Assembly (NCBI GenBank): GCA_016779945.1
Contig: JADHMR010000011.1
Location: 1 to 34,396, forward strand
Length of the DNA: 34,396 nucleotides
From: Bacteroidia bacterium
GTDB taxonomy: Bacteria > Bacteroidota > Bacteroidia > NS11-12g > UBA9320
Direction of reading: 5' to 3'
This document shows positions 1-7,726 of this stretch, piece after piece; within the stretch, counting starts at the first letter, position 1, and the number at the start of each line of letters is the position of its first letter. The notes under the pieces were generated by a model. The model was not told the origin of the DNA, searched no databases, and saw only the letters and a list, made by a program, of their open reading frames with translations. The position numbers and the translations under genes are program-made.

Positions 1-214
1 CCACGTCTAACAATACAGCTACTCATACACTTACTAATAGTGTAGGCTGTGACTCAATAGTTACGCTTAGCTTAACTATACTTAACTCGAGTACCGGAAC
101 AGATAATCAAACGCACTGTGACAACTACACTTGGATAGACGGTAATACCTACACCACGTCCAATAATACAGCTACTTATACACTTACCAATAGCGTTGGC
201 TGTGATTCGATTGT
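1..214 (+). repeat. Tandem 153-bp coding repeat
   Basis: The sequence from base 1 recurs from base 154 with a period of 153 bp (51 codons) and only a few, mainly third-position, differences. Two copies are visible at the window edge, and more are expected to the left. The near identity at DNA level suggests recent expansion or homogenisation, in contrast with the diverged units from about 260 to 540. Confidence 0.85.
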
Positions 215-818
215 AAATTTAAACCTAAATATGTTTTATTCTGAGGTTGATTCTTTTAATATACAAGCTTGTCAAACTTTTTTTTGGGAGTTAAATAGTG
301 TGACATACACAGAGTCTGGATTTTATTCGATTGATACTACAAATGAGTTTGGGTGTGATTTTAAGGCCTTTCTTGATTTAAATATCTACGATACGGTGGT
401 TGTTGAACAAGTTGAAAATTCTTGTAATAAGTTTTTTTGGACTTATAATAATCAAACATACCTGTACTCAGGAAATTATCAAACAATAATAGAAAATAAT
501 ACTACGTGTGATACTATAATTAATTTATCCCTAAGTATATTAGAAACTAACTTTTATATACCTAATACCTTTACCCCAAACTTAGATAGGAAAAATGAGG
601 TTTTCAAAATTAGCACCTTTTATCCAGTTGAAAATTATGAAATTTGGATTTATAACAGGTGGGGTGAACAAATTTTTCACACTGATGATATAGAGGAAGG
701 CTGGGATGGATTTTATGATGGAAGACTTTGTCAAATTGGTGTCTACGCATATAAAATTAAATACGATTGTTCTGGTGAAAACACATATAAAGTAGGTTCA
801 TTTACACTAATAATGTAA
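3..818 (+). CDS. C-terminal part of a T9SS type B repeat protein (5' partial)
   Basis: The frame is open from the left edge, so only the last 271 or so residues are present. The first part holds tandem 51-residue repeats of the form HCDNYTW..GNTYTTSNN..TLTNSVGCDSI, followed by two more diverged units with the same Cys/Trp spacing (ACQTFFWELN, SCNKFFWTYN). The last 85 residues form a gliding-motility-associated (type B) T9SS C-terminal domain: IPNTFTPNLDRKNE, then YNRWGEQIFH, WDG and GVYAYKI. Known proteins with this ending are exported across the outer membrane and are attached to or released from the cell surface; adhesin-like roles are common. The missing N-terminus prevents any specific function. 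The stop overlaps the tail of the convergent pseudogene by 17 bases. Confidence 0.9.
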   Translation, partial: TSNNTATHTLTNSVGCDSIVTLSLTILNSSTGTDNQTHCDNYTWIDGNTYTTSNNTATYTLTNSVGCDSIVNLNLNMFYSEVDSFNIQACQTFFWELNSVTYTESGFYSIDTTNEFGCDFKAFLDLNIYDTVVVEQVENSCNKFFWTYNNQTYLYSGNYQTIIENNTTCDTIINLSLSILETNFYIPNTFTPNLDRKNEVFKISTFYPVENYEIWIYNRWGEQIFHTDDIEEGWDGFYDGRLCQIGVYAYKIKYDCSGENTYKVGSFTLIM

Positions 819-1478
819 ACCCCAATCTTATGTTTAGTATGGGATCTTTAAGATTGAATTTTTCAATTAATTCATTATAAACTTTAAACTCATTTTTATT
901 AAGTATTCGGCTTTTTTTAAGAAGATTTTGAGAGACCATTGTTCTAGTCTTGTTATTATTTAATGATGTAGCAACACTAACTAATCTTCCGCCATTGTCA
1001 AATACTTCAATAATGATTTCTTCCGACCAATTAGAATTTGAAGTAAGCTCATGTATATTTGATCTTTGGTAGGATTAGGATAAATAATGATATCATCTGC
1101 ATCACTACTATTTTCTTTTATTCCAGTTCCTTCTTCAACTTCAACAGGAACATTGACTACATTTGCATTTATTCCACAAGCAGATCCGTCAGGACAGACT
1201 ATTTCAATAGCTTGACTTCCTAAGTCAGAAGACGATGTTGGACTTGTAAACTCTGTGAATTCTAAATCATTGTCTGCTTTAATATCTGCTCAAAATGATA
1301 CCCATCGTCTGGCTTGTTTAATGAAAAGTTGATCATCAGCTGTTATCTTGTATTCAATGTCCATACCGAAGCCTTCAATACCCACCACATCGTACAAAAT
1401 GGCAAATTCATCATGGATAACAGATAAGTAATCCCTCATTTGATTGAGATAGCTTAGTTCCACCAAAAAGAAACCCAC
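802..1478 (-). pseudogene. Remnant of a PEP/pyruvate-binding protein with T9SS type A tail
   Basis: Reading the minus strand, codons from about 1466 down to 1291 encode a stretch ending DIEYKITADDQLFIKQARRW. This matches the end of pyruvate phosphate dikinase/PEP synthase nucleotide-binding domains (DIEFKI..g.LyIKQaRPW). A TGA at 1288-1290 interrupts it, but the same frame continues through an acidic linker into DADDIIIYPNPTKDQIY, a T9SS type A sorting start. A frameshift near 1050-1060 then moves the reading to HELTSNSNWSEEIIIEVFDN and on to a stop at 802-804. The 5' part is missing: the recognisable homology stops at the terminator of the neighbouring gene. It is therefore a truncated, twice-disabled gene. 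The only open piece (62 codons from a GTG at 1478) is not a real start, because it begins inside the terminator hairpin. Confidence 0.75.
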
Positions 1479-1499
1479 TCAATGAGTGGGTTTCTTTTT
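1465..1499 (-). terminator. Strong intrinsic terminator, palindromic
   Basis: AAAAAGAAACCCACTC and its exact reverse complement are separated by three bases, followed on both strands by a T-run. It overlaps the stop codon of the minus-strand gene at 1498 and should end its transcript. The symmetry means it could also act on plus-strand transcripts. Confidence 0.85.
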
Positions 1500-2871
1500 A
1501 TTCAATAACTATCTTTTTCTCAACTTTACCATCTTCATAAATGTAGAATAGTATTTGATTATTTTCTTTAGCTTCTCTGCCCAACAAATCAATAATTTTT
1601 ATCACTAGATTTGGATGTTCAGTTAGATTGTTGTTTACAGAAGCCGGACTATTACTACCATTAATAATTTTCATGACACCTACTTCTTCATCACCTTGGG
1701 CATCTGTATCGTTAAAAATTATGTATCCATTGTCTATAAGCGCACCATATTCTGTTGCTGTATTTACTTGGTCATGACAAAATACATCACTTTTTAAAAT
1801 GTCACCATTTTGATTAACTGAAAGCACCCATCCATTCCATATATCAGAAGAAAGAAAAGGAGGATTGGTTGCGCTATAACTTCCTTCATCTCCCGTTCCT
1901 CCAAACATATAAATACCGTCTGTTCCGGCCTTAATACCATATAGCTCATTTCTAATATGACTTAAACTATAACCTCTTGGATTTGCATAATGTTTTATCC
2001 AATTAACATTGATATTTGTATCAATACTAACACAAGAGTAATCAAATGGATCTCCGGCTCCAAATCTTCCTATATGTCCTCCATAATAAATAATATCATC
2101 TTCTGAAATACATAAATCTGCCGGAATAATATCAGATGTATTGACAATATCTACTGTCCATAATCTATTACCAAACCGATCTATTTTAGTTATAGTCAAA
2201 TCTTCTTCCCATGCTGTGCCCGCAGAAAATATATAGTCATTTGATGACTCAACTAAAGCAACGGAGTATTCAGAATTAGGATTAATATCTGTCCATACCT
2301 CACTTCCATCTGAAGGATCAACTTTCATTACAACTTCCTGTCCTGCATATACAATAAATATTGTACCGGCCTCATCACCACCAACAAAACCAGCCGCATA
2401 TATATAGCCATCTGAACCGATTATTGTCATTCGAATACCGTCAAATTCATTTGCACCACCTGAATAAGTATATGTTTTATCCCAAATAACCGACCCGTCC
2501 TCACCATTCAACCTTGCTATCCATCGCTCTTGAGTAGCTCCTATTCCGCCAGAAACGATATAATCTACTCTATCAGATTCATAAATTTCTGTAATACCAA
2601 AACCAACAGTATTATTTATTGTTTTAGACCACATTAACTCTCCATTAACACCATCAATTTTATGTATTCTAGACATATTTTCAGGCATAAAAATAAGCGC
2701 GCAATTTCCATCTGAATCGACTAACCCCCTGTTTACTTTTCCTGAAGGTCCATTTGTAAAAACATTTTCCCAAACAATGTCTTGATTGTAGTTAGTATTA
2801 CTTGGAACTAATTGACAAGCAACAGTAAACGGAATCATTAAATAGATTAAACAAATTAAACTGTTTTTCAT
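1498..2871 (-). CDS. Secreted beta-propeller-like protein with variant C-terminal tail
   Basis: 457 residues. A signal peptide is visible at 1-19 (MKNSLICLIYLMIPFTVACQ). The body has repeated blades of the type 'KIDGVNGELMWSKT', 'RLNGEDGSVIWDKTYT', 'KVDPSDGSEVWTD' and 'KIDRFGNRLWTVD', which resemble PQQ-like or Kelch-like beta-propellers of secreted Bacteroidota proteins. The last 36 residues (IKIIDLLGREAKENN..LFYIYEDG.VEKKIVIE) replace the usual YPNP-type sorting domain. The same tail closes the serine hydrolase at 15146-16339, so it is probably a sorting signal. No enzymatic residues were recognised; a binding or structural role outside the cell is likely. It is monocistronic, with a strong terminator overlapping its stop. 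Confidence 0.85.
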   Translation of the reverse strand: MKNSLICLIYLMIPFTVACQLVPSNTNYNQDIVWENVFTNGPSGKVNRGLVDSDGNCALIFMPENMSRIHKIDGVNGELMWSKTINNTVGFGITEIYESDRVDYIVSGGIGATQERWIARLNGEDGSVIWDKTYTYSGGANEFDGIRMTIIGSDGYIYAAGFVGGDEAGTIFIVYAGQEVVMKVDPSDGSEVWTDINPNSEYSVALVESSNDYIFSAGTAWEEDLTITKIDRFGNRLWTVDIVNTSDIIPADLCISEDDIIYYGGHIGRFGAGDPFDYSCVSIDTNINVNWIKHYANPRGYSLSHIRNELYGIKAGTDGIYMFGGTGDEGSYSATNPPFLSSDIWNGWVLSVNQNGDILKSDVFCHDQVNTATEYGALIDNGYIIFNDTDAQGDEEVGVMKIINGSNSPASVNNNLTEHPNLVIKIIDLLGREAKENNQILFYIYEDGKVEKKIVIE

Positions 2872-2910
2872 AACACAAAACCATCTATTTTTTTCTGAAA
2901 AAAGTTCAAT

Positions 2911-2943
2911 ATAAGGACGCTTAGATCCACCAAAGCGGAATCC
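2911..2943. repeat. 33-bp intergenic direct repeat, left copy
   Basis: The stretch contains TTAGATCCACCAAAGCGGAA and matches 7571-7603 (TTAGCTCCACCAAATCAGAA) in the same orientation, with about seven differences over 33 bp. The two copies lie outside the Lrp gene and outside the polyamine operon respectively, so they bracket that module. Confidence 0.5.
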
Positions 2944-3039
2944 TTATCATTTTGGGACAGCGTTCTACTCTTTTTATTTTCACAGATCACAATCATTTAT
3001 CTTAATTTCATATTAAAAGAGGTTTTTAATAATGATACT

Positions 3040-3495
3040 TTAGTCAAGAATAATTTCAGTTGTAAATTTCATTTCTTCTAATACAATTTGACTTTCAATA
3101 TCGTTAATGTTTGGAATAGACGACAATTTTGTAATCAAAAAGTCTTTGTATTCCTCAATTGACGACATTCTTATTTTTGCCATAAAATCATAAGCTCCAG
3201 AGGTATGATATAGTTCGCAAATTTCATCAAATGCTAAAATGCTTTTCACGAACTCATTTCTTTTAGTATGGTTATGTTCTTTAATTGTAATGTTTACAAT
3301 TATAGTAATTTTTACTCCCAATTTTACTGGGTCTAAAATGGCAGAATAGTTTTTAATGACGCCTTCTTTTTCCAATTTTTTTATTCGCTCATATACAGGT
3401 GTAATACTTAATCCTACATTACTAGCGATTTCCTTTATTGAAAAGTTAGAATTTTGTTGTAAATATTTCAATATTTTTTTATCAACTGTATCCAT
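3040..3495 (-). CDS. Lrp/AsnC family transcriptional regulator
   Basis: 151 residues, the normal length for the family. Residues 3-50 form the winged helix-turn-helix (DKKILKYLQQNSNFSIKEIA, recognition helix SITPVYERIKKLEKEGVI). Residues 65-145 form the RAM ligand-binding domain (HTSGAYDFMAKI, SIPNINDIESQIVLEEMKF). Proteins of this family bind amino acids or related small molecules and form octamers that wrap DNA. The gene is divergent from the arginine decarboxylase operon across a 168-bp gap that contains two perfect inverted repeats. It is therefore plausible, by inference, that it controls both itself and the polyamine genes, perhaps in response to arginine or another amino acid. The start at 3495 gives the standard MDTVDKKIL N-terminus. 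Confidence 0.9.
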   Translation of the reverse strand: MDTVDKKILKYLQQNSNFSIKEIASNVGLSITPVYERIKKLEKEGVIKNYSAILDPVKLGVKITIIVNITIKEHNHTKRNEFVKSILAFDEICELYHTSGAYDFMAKIRMSSIEEYKDFLITKLSSIPNINDIESQIVLEEMKFTTEIILD

Positions 3496-3500
3496 AAAAT

Positions 3501-3585
3501 AGTAAATATTTCTTTAAATCAATAATATATAGACTTTAAATAGTTATTTATTTTCCAAATGTAATAAATAACAATAATATTTACT
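3501..3585. promoter_or_regulatory. Divergent promoter region with two inverted repeats
   Basis: Two perfect 10-bp inverted repeats lie between the Lrp gene and the polyamine operon. AGTAAATATT (3501-3510) pairs with AATATTTACT (3576-3585), and GTTATTTATT (3543-3552) pairs with AATAAATAAC (3563-3572). Multiple AT-rich dyads are typical of Lrp/AsnC operators. The assignment to the neighbouring regulator is inference. Confidence 0.55.
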
Positions 3586-3663
3586 AAAATAAACATTGAT
3601 TCAATTAATTACATCTATTTACGCTCATTTTATAAGTATAATTACAACAAATTTATTTAAATC

Positions 3664-4101
3664 ATGAAGTTTTTATTTTTTAAAGATGAGCCTTTAATAA
3701 ATAAGCTCCCGCTTTACTTTCCAAAGCATGAAATTCTTCAATTAGATTATCATATATTTTTTGAAGATAATGTTGAGCCTAATTATTACGCTGATTTTTC
3801 GAAGCAAGCGGATAGTATGGAAATTGATAGTGTATTTATTTTTAGAAAATTTAAAGTGGACAACGATCCTCTTATTGACCTAATCTTGAAAATAGATTTT
3901 TTAGGACTTAACATAAACCAGTACTTTCTTAATAAAGGGATTGACAAGGTCAGCGAAGAGTTTCAATCACACATTGATTTTTTTGATTCTGACAATATGC
4001 TCATCATTACTGATAAAATTGCCGGACAACAAGTTGACCAATTAACAAAGTTGTTGATTGACACCAAAAATATGTACAATAAATTTTACGATAATGACTA
4101 A
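3664..4101 (+). CDS. Unknown protein, first gene of the polyamine operon
   Basis: 145 residues with no signal peptide and no membrane segment. It starts MKFLFFKDEPLINKLPLYFP and is rich in Asp, Asn and aromatic residues. I do not recognise the family. It is the first of five genes that run to 7529 with overlaps or one-base gaps: its end overlaps the next start by 8 bp. This tight coupling suggests that it is made together with the polyamine enzymes. Nothing in the sequence points to catalysis: there is no nucleotide-binding loop, no Cys/His cluster and no obvious active-site motif. The upstream 168-bp region holds the likely Lrp-type operators. It could be a small regulatory or accessory subunit, but that is only a guess from context. 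Confidence 0.75.
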   Translation: MKFLFFKDEPLINKLPLYFPKHEILQLDYHIFFEDNVEPNYYADFSKQADSMEIDSVFIFRKFKVDNDPLIDLILKIDFLGLNINQYFLNKGIDKVSEEFQSHIDFFDSDNMLIITDKIAGQQVDQLTKLLIDTKNMYNKFYDND

Positions 4102-4342
4102 AAAAATTATTCCCTTTTCTAAATTGGAAGCCCCTTTAAAACAAGAGGTTCTCAAGCTACTTTCTGATAATTCTCAAAAAATTGAAGTCAACTTTAAGGG
4201 TCAAAAGTTAAAGGCTACTTTTCTTACTAAAGGTGACATTCAGTATCTAATCCCTCTAGATGTATCCAGTCAAGATGATTTTGATTTTGATGAGGTTGAT
4301 GATGATCAATCATTGGACGATTTAGAAATTTCAGATTTGTAA
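4094..4342 (+). CDS. Small acidic-tailed unknown protein
   Basis: 82 residues from the ATG at 4094 (MTKKIIPFSKLEAPLKQEVL). An upstream in-frame ATG at 4058 would add 12 residues inside the preceding gene and fits less well. The N-terminal two thirds look like a small alpha/beta fold. The last 25 residues are strongly acidic (DDFDFDEVDDDQSLDDLEI). It overlaps the previous gene by 8 bp, and its stop overlaps the start of arginine decarboxylase by one base (TAATG), so translation is probably coupled. An acidic tail next to polyamine enzymes might bind cationic polyamines or a partner protein, but this is speculation. The family was not recognised. Confidence 0.75.
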   Translation: MTKKIIPFSKLEAPLKQEVLKLLSDNSQKIEVNFKGQKLKATFLTKGDIQYLIPLDVSSQDDFDFDEVDDDQSLDDLEISDL

Positions 4343-5721
4343 TGAAGACAACTTATATTGATTGGATTTGTCAAAATTTCGACTTTCCTCAGCCACCCTT
4401 TTCAGTTAATAATAACCAACTCTATTTTAAAGGGATAAATTTAGTTGAACTTCATCAAGAATACGGCTCTCCCTTACGAGTCAGTTATTTACCTCTAATT
4501 CAAGAACGTATAAAACAGGCAAGAAACGGCTTTAAACAGGCTTTTGAGACACTTCATTATGTTGCCGATTATCACTATGGATATTGTACTAAAAGTTCTC
4601 ATTTTTCATTTGTAATTGACGCCATTTTAGAGGAAAATTGTTTTATAGAAACTTCTTCAACTTTTGATATTGAAATTGTAAACAAGCTATATGATGCTAA
4701 AAAAATTGATGTAAATCATTTGATTATCTGCAATGGTTATAAGACAGATTCTTATTTAACAGCCATAGCTAATTTGGCCAATAAAGGATTTAAAAACATT
4801 ACTTTAATTGTTGACGATTATCACGAACTAGAGTTCATAGAGCCTTTACTCAAAAATCGGCTTAAAATTGGAATTAGAATAGCTACAGACGAAGATCCAA
4901 AATTTGAATTTTATACTTCAAGGTTAGGTGTAAGAATTGATAAAATAGAACGATTCTATTTGGACAATATTCATGGGTCGAAAAAATTTAGTCTTGAATT
5001 GTTACACTTTTTTATAAATGCAGGTATAAAAGATAATTTACATTATTGGAATGAACTCAATAAATGCATGGAATGTTATTTGCGGTTGCATCAACTACAA
5101 CCATCTTTAAAAGGCTTAAATTTAGGGGGAGGATTTCCAGTAAAAAATTCGTTACTAGACAATTTTTCTTATGAGTATATGATTCATGAAATTGTAAAAA
5201 CTATTCAAGAGAGTTGTGATAGTAAAAATGTGCCATATCCTAATTTATATACAGAATTTGGTTCTTATACTGTGGCTGAATCAGGATTTATACTATATCA
5301 AGTGCTGGCACAAAAAAAACAAAATGATAAAGAGCGGTGGAATATAATAAACTCTTCATTTATTACCACCTTACCTGATACTTGGTCCATTAATAAACGC
5401 TATATTATGCTAGCCATTAACAATTGGGAAGAAGAATACGAAAGGGTTTTACTTGGGGGTATTACCTGTGATGGTGACGATTACTATAATTCAGAACAAC
5501 ATACCAATGCTATTTATTTACCAAAGTACGACCATTCCAAACCCCTATTGATTGGTTTTTTTAATATGGGAGCCTATCAAGAATCAATATCTGGTTATGG
5601 AGGAATAAAACATTGTTTAATACCTTCGCCAAAACATATTATTATTGACAAAAACCATAACATCAAGGTTTTTGCCGAAGAACAAAATGCTAACCATATG
5701 CTAAAAATTTTAGGTTATTAG
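4342..5721 (+). CDS. speA: Arginine decarboxylase, fold III PLP enzyme (Bacteroidota short form)
   Basis: 459 residues. It converts L-arginine to agmatine and CO2, the first step from arginine to polyamines, in the cytoplasm. The PLP lysine should be K84 in HYGYCTKSSHFSFV. The phosphate-binding glycine loop is LNLGGGFPV (GGG at 262-264). The active-site cysteine motif near the C-terminus is CDGDD (376-380), and GAYQ follows. The length and the opening (DWICQNFDFPQPPF, HQEYGSPLRVSY) match the short flavobacterial group, not the roughly 650-residue E. coli SpeA. Agmatinase follows after one base, which supports arginine rather than diaminopimelate or ornithine as substrate. The substrate is assigned by similarity and context. 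Confidence 0.88.
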   Translation: MKTTYIDWICQNFDFPQPPFSVNNNQLYFKGINLVELHQEYGSPLRVSYLPLIQERIKQARNGFKQAFETLHYVADYHYGYCTKSSHFSFVIDAILEENCFIETSSTFDIEIVNKLYDAKKIDVNHLIICNGYKTDSYLTAIANLANKGFKNITLIVDDYHELEFIEPLLKNRLKIGIRIATDEDPKFEFYTSRLGVRIDKIERFYLDNIHGSKKFSLELLHFFINAGIKDNLHYWNELNKCMECYLRLHQLQPSLKGLNLGGGFPVKNSLLDNFSYEYMIHEIVKTIQESCDSKNVPYPNLYTEFGSYTVAESGFILYQVLAQKKQNDKERWNIINSSFITTLPDTWSINKRYIMLAINNWEEEYERVLLGGITCDGDDYYNSEQHTNAIYLPKYDHSKPLLIGFFNMGAYQESISGYGGIKHCLIPSPKHIIIDKNHNIKVFAEEQNANHMLKILGY

Positions 5722-5722
5722 A

Positions 5723-6565
5723 ATGAATACTTTTGCAGGAATACCGTCAGAATACGCCCAACTTAACACCTCCAAAGCGATTATAATACCCGTTCCGTAT
5801 GATGGCACGAGCACTTGGATGAAAGGAGCTGATAAGGGCCCACAAGCATTGCTCGAGGCAGCATTGTATATGGAGTTGTATGATATAGAAACACAGCAAG
5901 AAACGTATAAACATGGTATATATTTGTCAAAACCCATACCTATTTTAAGTAATCCAACACTAACCAACAACAATATCTATCGATTTACACAAAACCTACT
6001 TAAAGAAGATAAGTTATTAGCTTTTTTAGGAGGAGAACATTCTGTATCTATAGGAATTATACAGGCGTTCAAAAAAAAATATTCAGATTTGAGTGTGGTT
6101 CAGTTCGATGCTCATGCCGATTTAAGAGAAAGTTATGAGGACTCTGAATATAATCACGCTTGTGCCTTGCATTGGGCAAGCAAAAACACGGATTTGCATC
6201 AAATAGGAATCCGAAGTATGGATATTTCTGAAAAACAATGGATGAATCCCGATAAGGTGATATTTTCTCATCAACTTTCAGAAGACTACAATTGGCAAAA
6301 GTTGACCCAAAAGCTTCATGAAAAGGTCTATATTACTATTGATCTAGATGCCTTAGACCCAAGTATTATGCCAGCCACTGGAACCCCTGAACCAGGCGGG
6401 ATGAGTTGGCAACAACTCATAGGAGCAATAAAAGCTATTAGCCAAAACAAAACCATTGTTGGTTTTGATATTGTTGAGTTATGCCCAAGCCCTAATCATC
6501 AACACGCTAATTTTACGGCAGCAAAATTATTGTACAAAATATTAAGTTTCATTTTAAACAAATAA
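5723..6565 (+). CDS. speB: Agmatinase (agmatine ureohydrolase)
   Basis: 280 residues, normal for the arginase/ureohydrolase family. It hydrolyses agmatine to putrescine and urea with a dinuclear Mn centre. All metal-ligand motifs are present: GGEHS (H106), DAHAD (D129, H131, D133) and TIDLDALDP (D207, D209). TGTPEPGG (219-226) is also conserved, and H145 lies in the substrate loop. The gene starts one base after the arginine decarboxylase stop and ends one base before the next start. This order of decarboxylase, ureohydrolase and deoxyhypusine-synthase-like protein gives arginine, agmatine, putrescine and probably a longer polyamine. Formiminoglutamase or guanidinobutyrase activity cannot be excluded from motifs alone, but the operon favours agmatinase. 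Confidence 0.9.
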   Translation: MNTFAGIPSEYAQLNTSKAIIIPVPYDGTSTWMKGADKGPQALLEAALYMELYDIETQQETYKHGIYLSKPIPILSNPTLTNNNIYRFTQNLLKEDKLLAFLGGEHSVSIGIIQAFKKKYSDLSVVQFDAHADLRESYEDSEYNHACALHWASKNTDLHQIGIRSMDISEKQWMNPDKVIFSHQLSEDYNWQKLTQKLHEKVYITIDLDALDPSIMPATGTPEPGGMSWQQLIGAIKAISQNKTIVGFDIVELCPSPNHQHANFTAAKLLYKILSFILNK

Positions 6566-6566
6566 T

Positions 6567-7529
6567 ATGAGTATTAAGCAATTTATGACTACGCACTTTA
6601 AGCATTTTAATGCTGCATCAATAGTTGATGCCTCAAAGGGCTATGAAATGGCTTTGGCTAATGGAAATAAAATGATGATTACCCTTGCTGGGGCAATGAG
6701 TACGGCCGAAATAGGTATTTCTTTAGCTCAAATGATTCGCCAAGACAAAGTTCACATCATTTCTTGTACTGGTGCTAATATTGAAGAAGACATCATGAAT
6801 TTGGTTGCTCATGATTTTTACAAAAGAATTCCCAATTATAGAGACTTAACCCCTCTGCAAGAAGAAGAATTGCTTAGTCAAGGTCTAAACAGGGTAACCG
6901 ATACATGTATTCCTGAAGAAGAGGCTTTTAGAAGGATACAAACTCATATTTTCGAAATTTGGCAACAAGCTCATAGTGACGGTGTACGAAAGTTTCCTCA
7001 TGAGTTTATGTATGATCTTCTGATTTCTGGCAGTATGGAGCATTACTATCAAATCAACCCCGAAAACAGTTGGGTTTTGGCGGCTGCCGAAAAAGGAATT
7101 CCAATACTCGTGCCAGGATGGGAGGATAGTACCCTTGGAAACATTTTCACCTCATATTGTATTAAAGGCGATTTAAGCACTCACACTATGAAGTCGGGCA
7201 TTGAATATATGCAATGGTTTGCCAATTGGTACATCAATAATTCTCAAAATGGTATAGGTTTCTTTCAAATAGGAGGAGGCATTGCCGGAGATTTTCCTAT
7301 CTGTGTAGTGCCTATGTTGCATCAAGATTTGGAAATGGATGATGTGCCGTTATGGACTTATTTCTGTCAAATATCAGATTCTACCACAAGTTATGGATCC
7401 TATTCAGGAGCAGTACCCAATGAAAAAATTACTTGGGGTAAGTTGGGCGCACATACTCCAAAATTCATTATTGAGTCTGACGCTTCTATAGTTGCTCCTT
7501 TAGTCTTCGGCTGGATTTTAGATTTATAG
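6567..7529 (+). CDS. Deoxyhypusine-synthase-like protein (putative polyamine-forming enzyme)
   Basis: 320 residues. The family fold is clear: LAGAMSTAEIG (41-51) and SCTGANIEED (NAD-binding half), then the C-terminal half QIGGGIAGDFP (234-244), SDSTTSYGSYSGAVPNEKIT and WGKLGAHTPKFIIESDAS. True deoxyhypusine synthases use a lysine just after the GGG (human enzyme: GGG..K-H) to carry the aminobutyl group. Here that stretch reads GGGIAGDFPI, without lysine. Bacteria lack eIF5A, and some bacterial relatives are known to make homospermidine or similar polyamines. With arginine decarboxylase and agmatinase directly upstream, a role in using putrescine to form a longer polyamine is likely, but how it works without the lysine is unclear. 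The gene closes the operon; no terminator hairpin was found after it. Confidence 0.85.
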   Translation: MSIKQFMTTHFKHFNAASIVDASKGYEMALANGNKMMITLAGAMSTAEIGISLAQMIRQDKVHIISCTGANIEEDIMNLVAHDFYKRIPNYRDLTPLQEEELLSQGLNRVTDTCIPEEEAFRRIQTHIFEIWQQAHSDGVRKFPHEFMYDLLISGSMEHYYQINPENSWVLAAAEKGIPILVPGWEDSTLGNIFTSYCIKGDLSTHTMKSGIEYMQWFANWYINNSQNGIGFFQIGGGIAGDFPICVVPMLHQDLEMDDVPLWTYFCQISDSTTSYGSYSGAVPNEKITWGKLGAHTPKFIIESDASIVAPLVFGWILDL

Positions 7530-7570
7530 ATAGTGTGAACTTAATAATTTGTTTTTAAAACTAGTTAGAA

Positions 7571-7603
7571 ATAAGGTCATTTAGCTCCACCAAATCAGAA
7601 TAC
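7571..7603. repeat. 33-bp intergenic direct repeat, right copy
   Basis: Counterpart of 2911-2943, starting ATAAGGTCATTTAGCTCCAC and in the same orientation. It lies 41 bp after the stop of the last polyamine gene. The rest of the 7530-7726 gap is AT-rich and shows no other clear signal. Confidence 0.5.
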
Positions 7604-7726
7604 ATCTATTCATCTGATAGTTTCTATAACTTTACTTATTCGAATGATAGATTGCCTTTAGATAAATTAGTCAAACCAAAACAATTCTATTTAAATTTTT
7701 TATATTATAATTGAAAAAAAAAGAAA

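Noticed and set aside
1-214. Possible CRISPR-like or intergenic repeat array at the left edge
   Set aside because: The repeats are in frame, encode a regular 51-residue protein unit and have no spacer structure.
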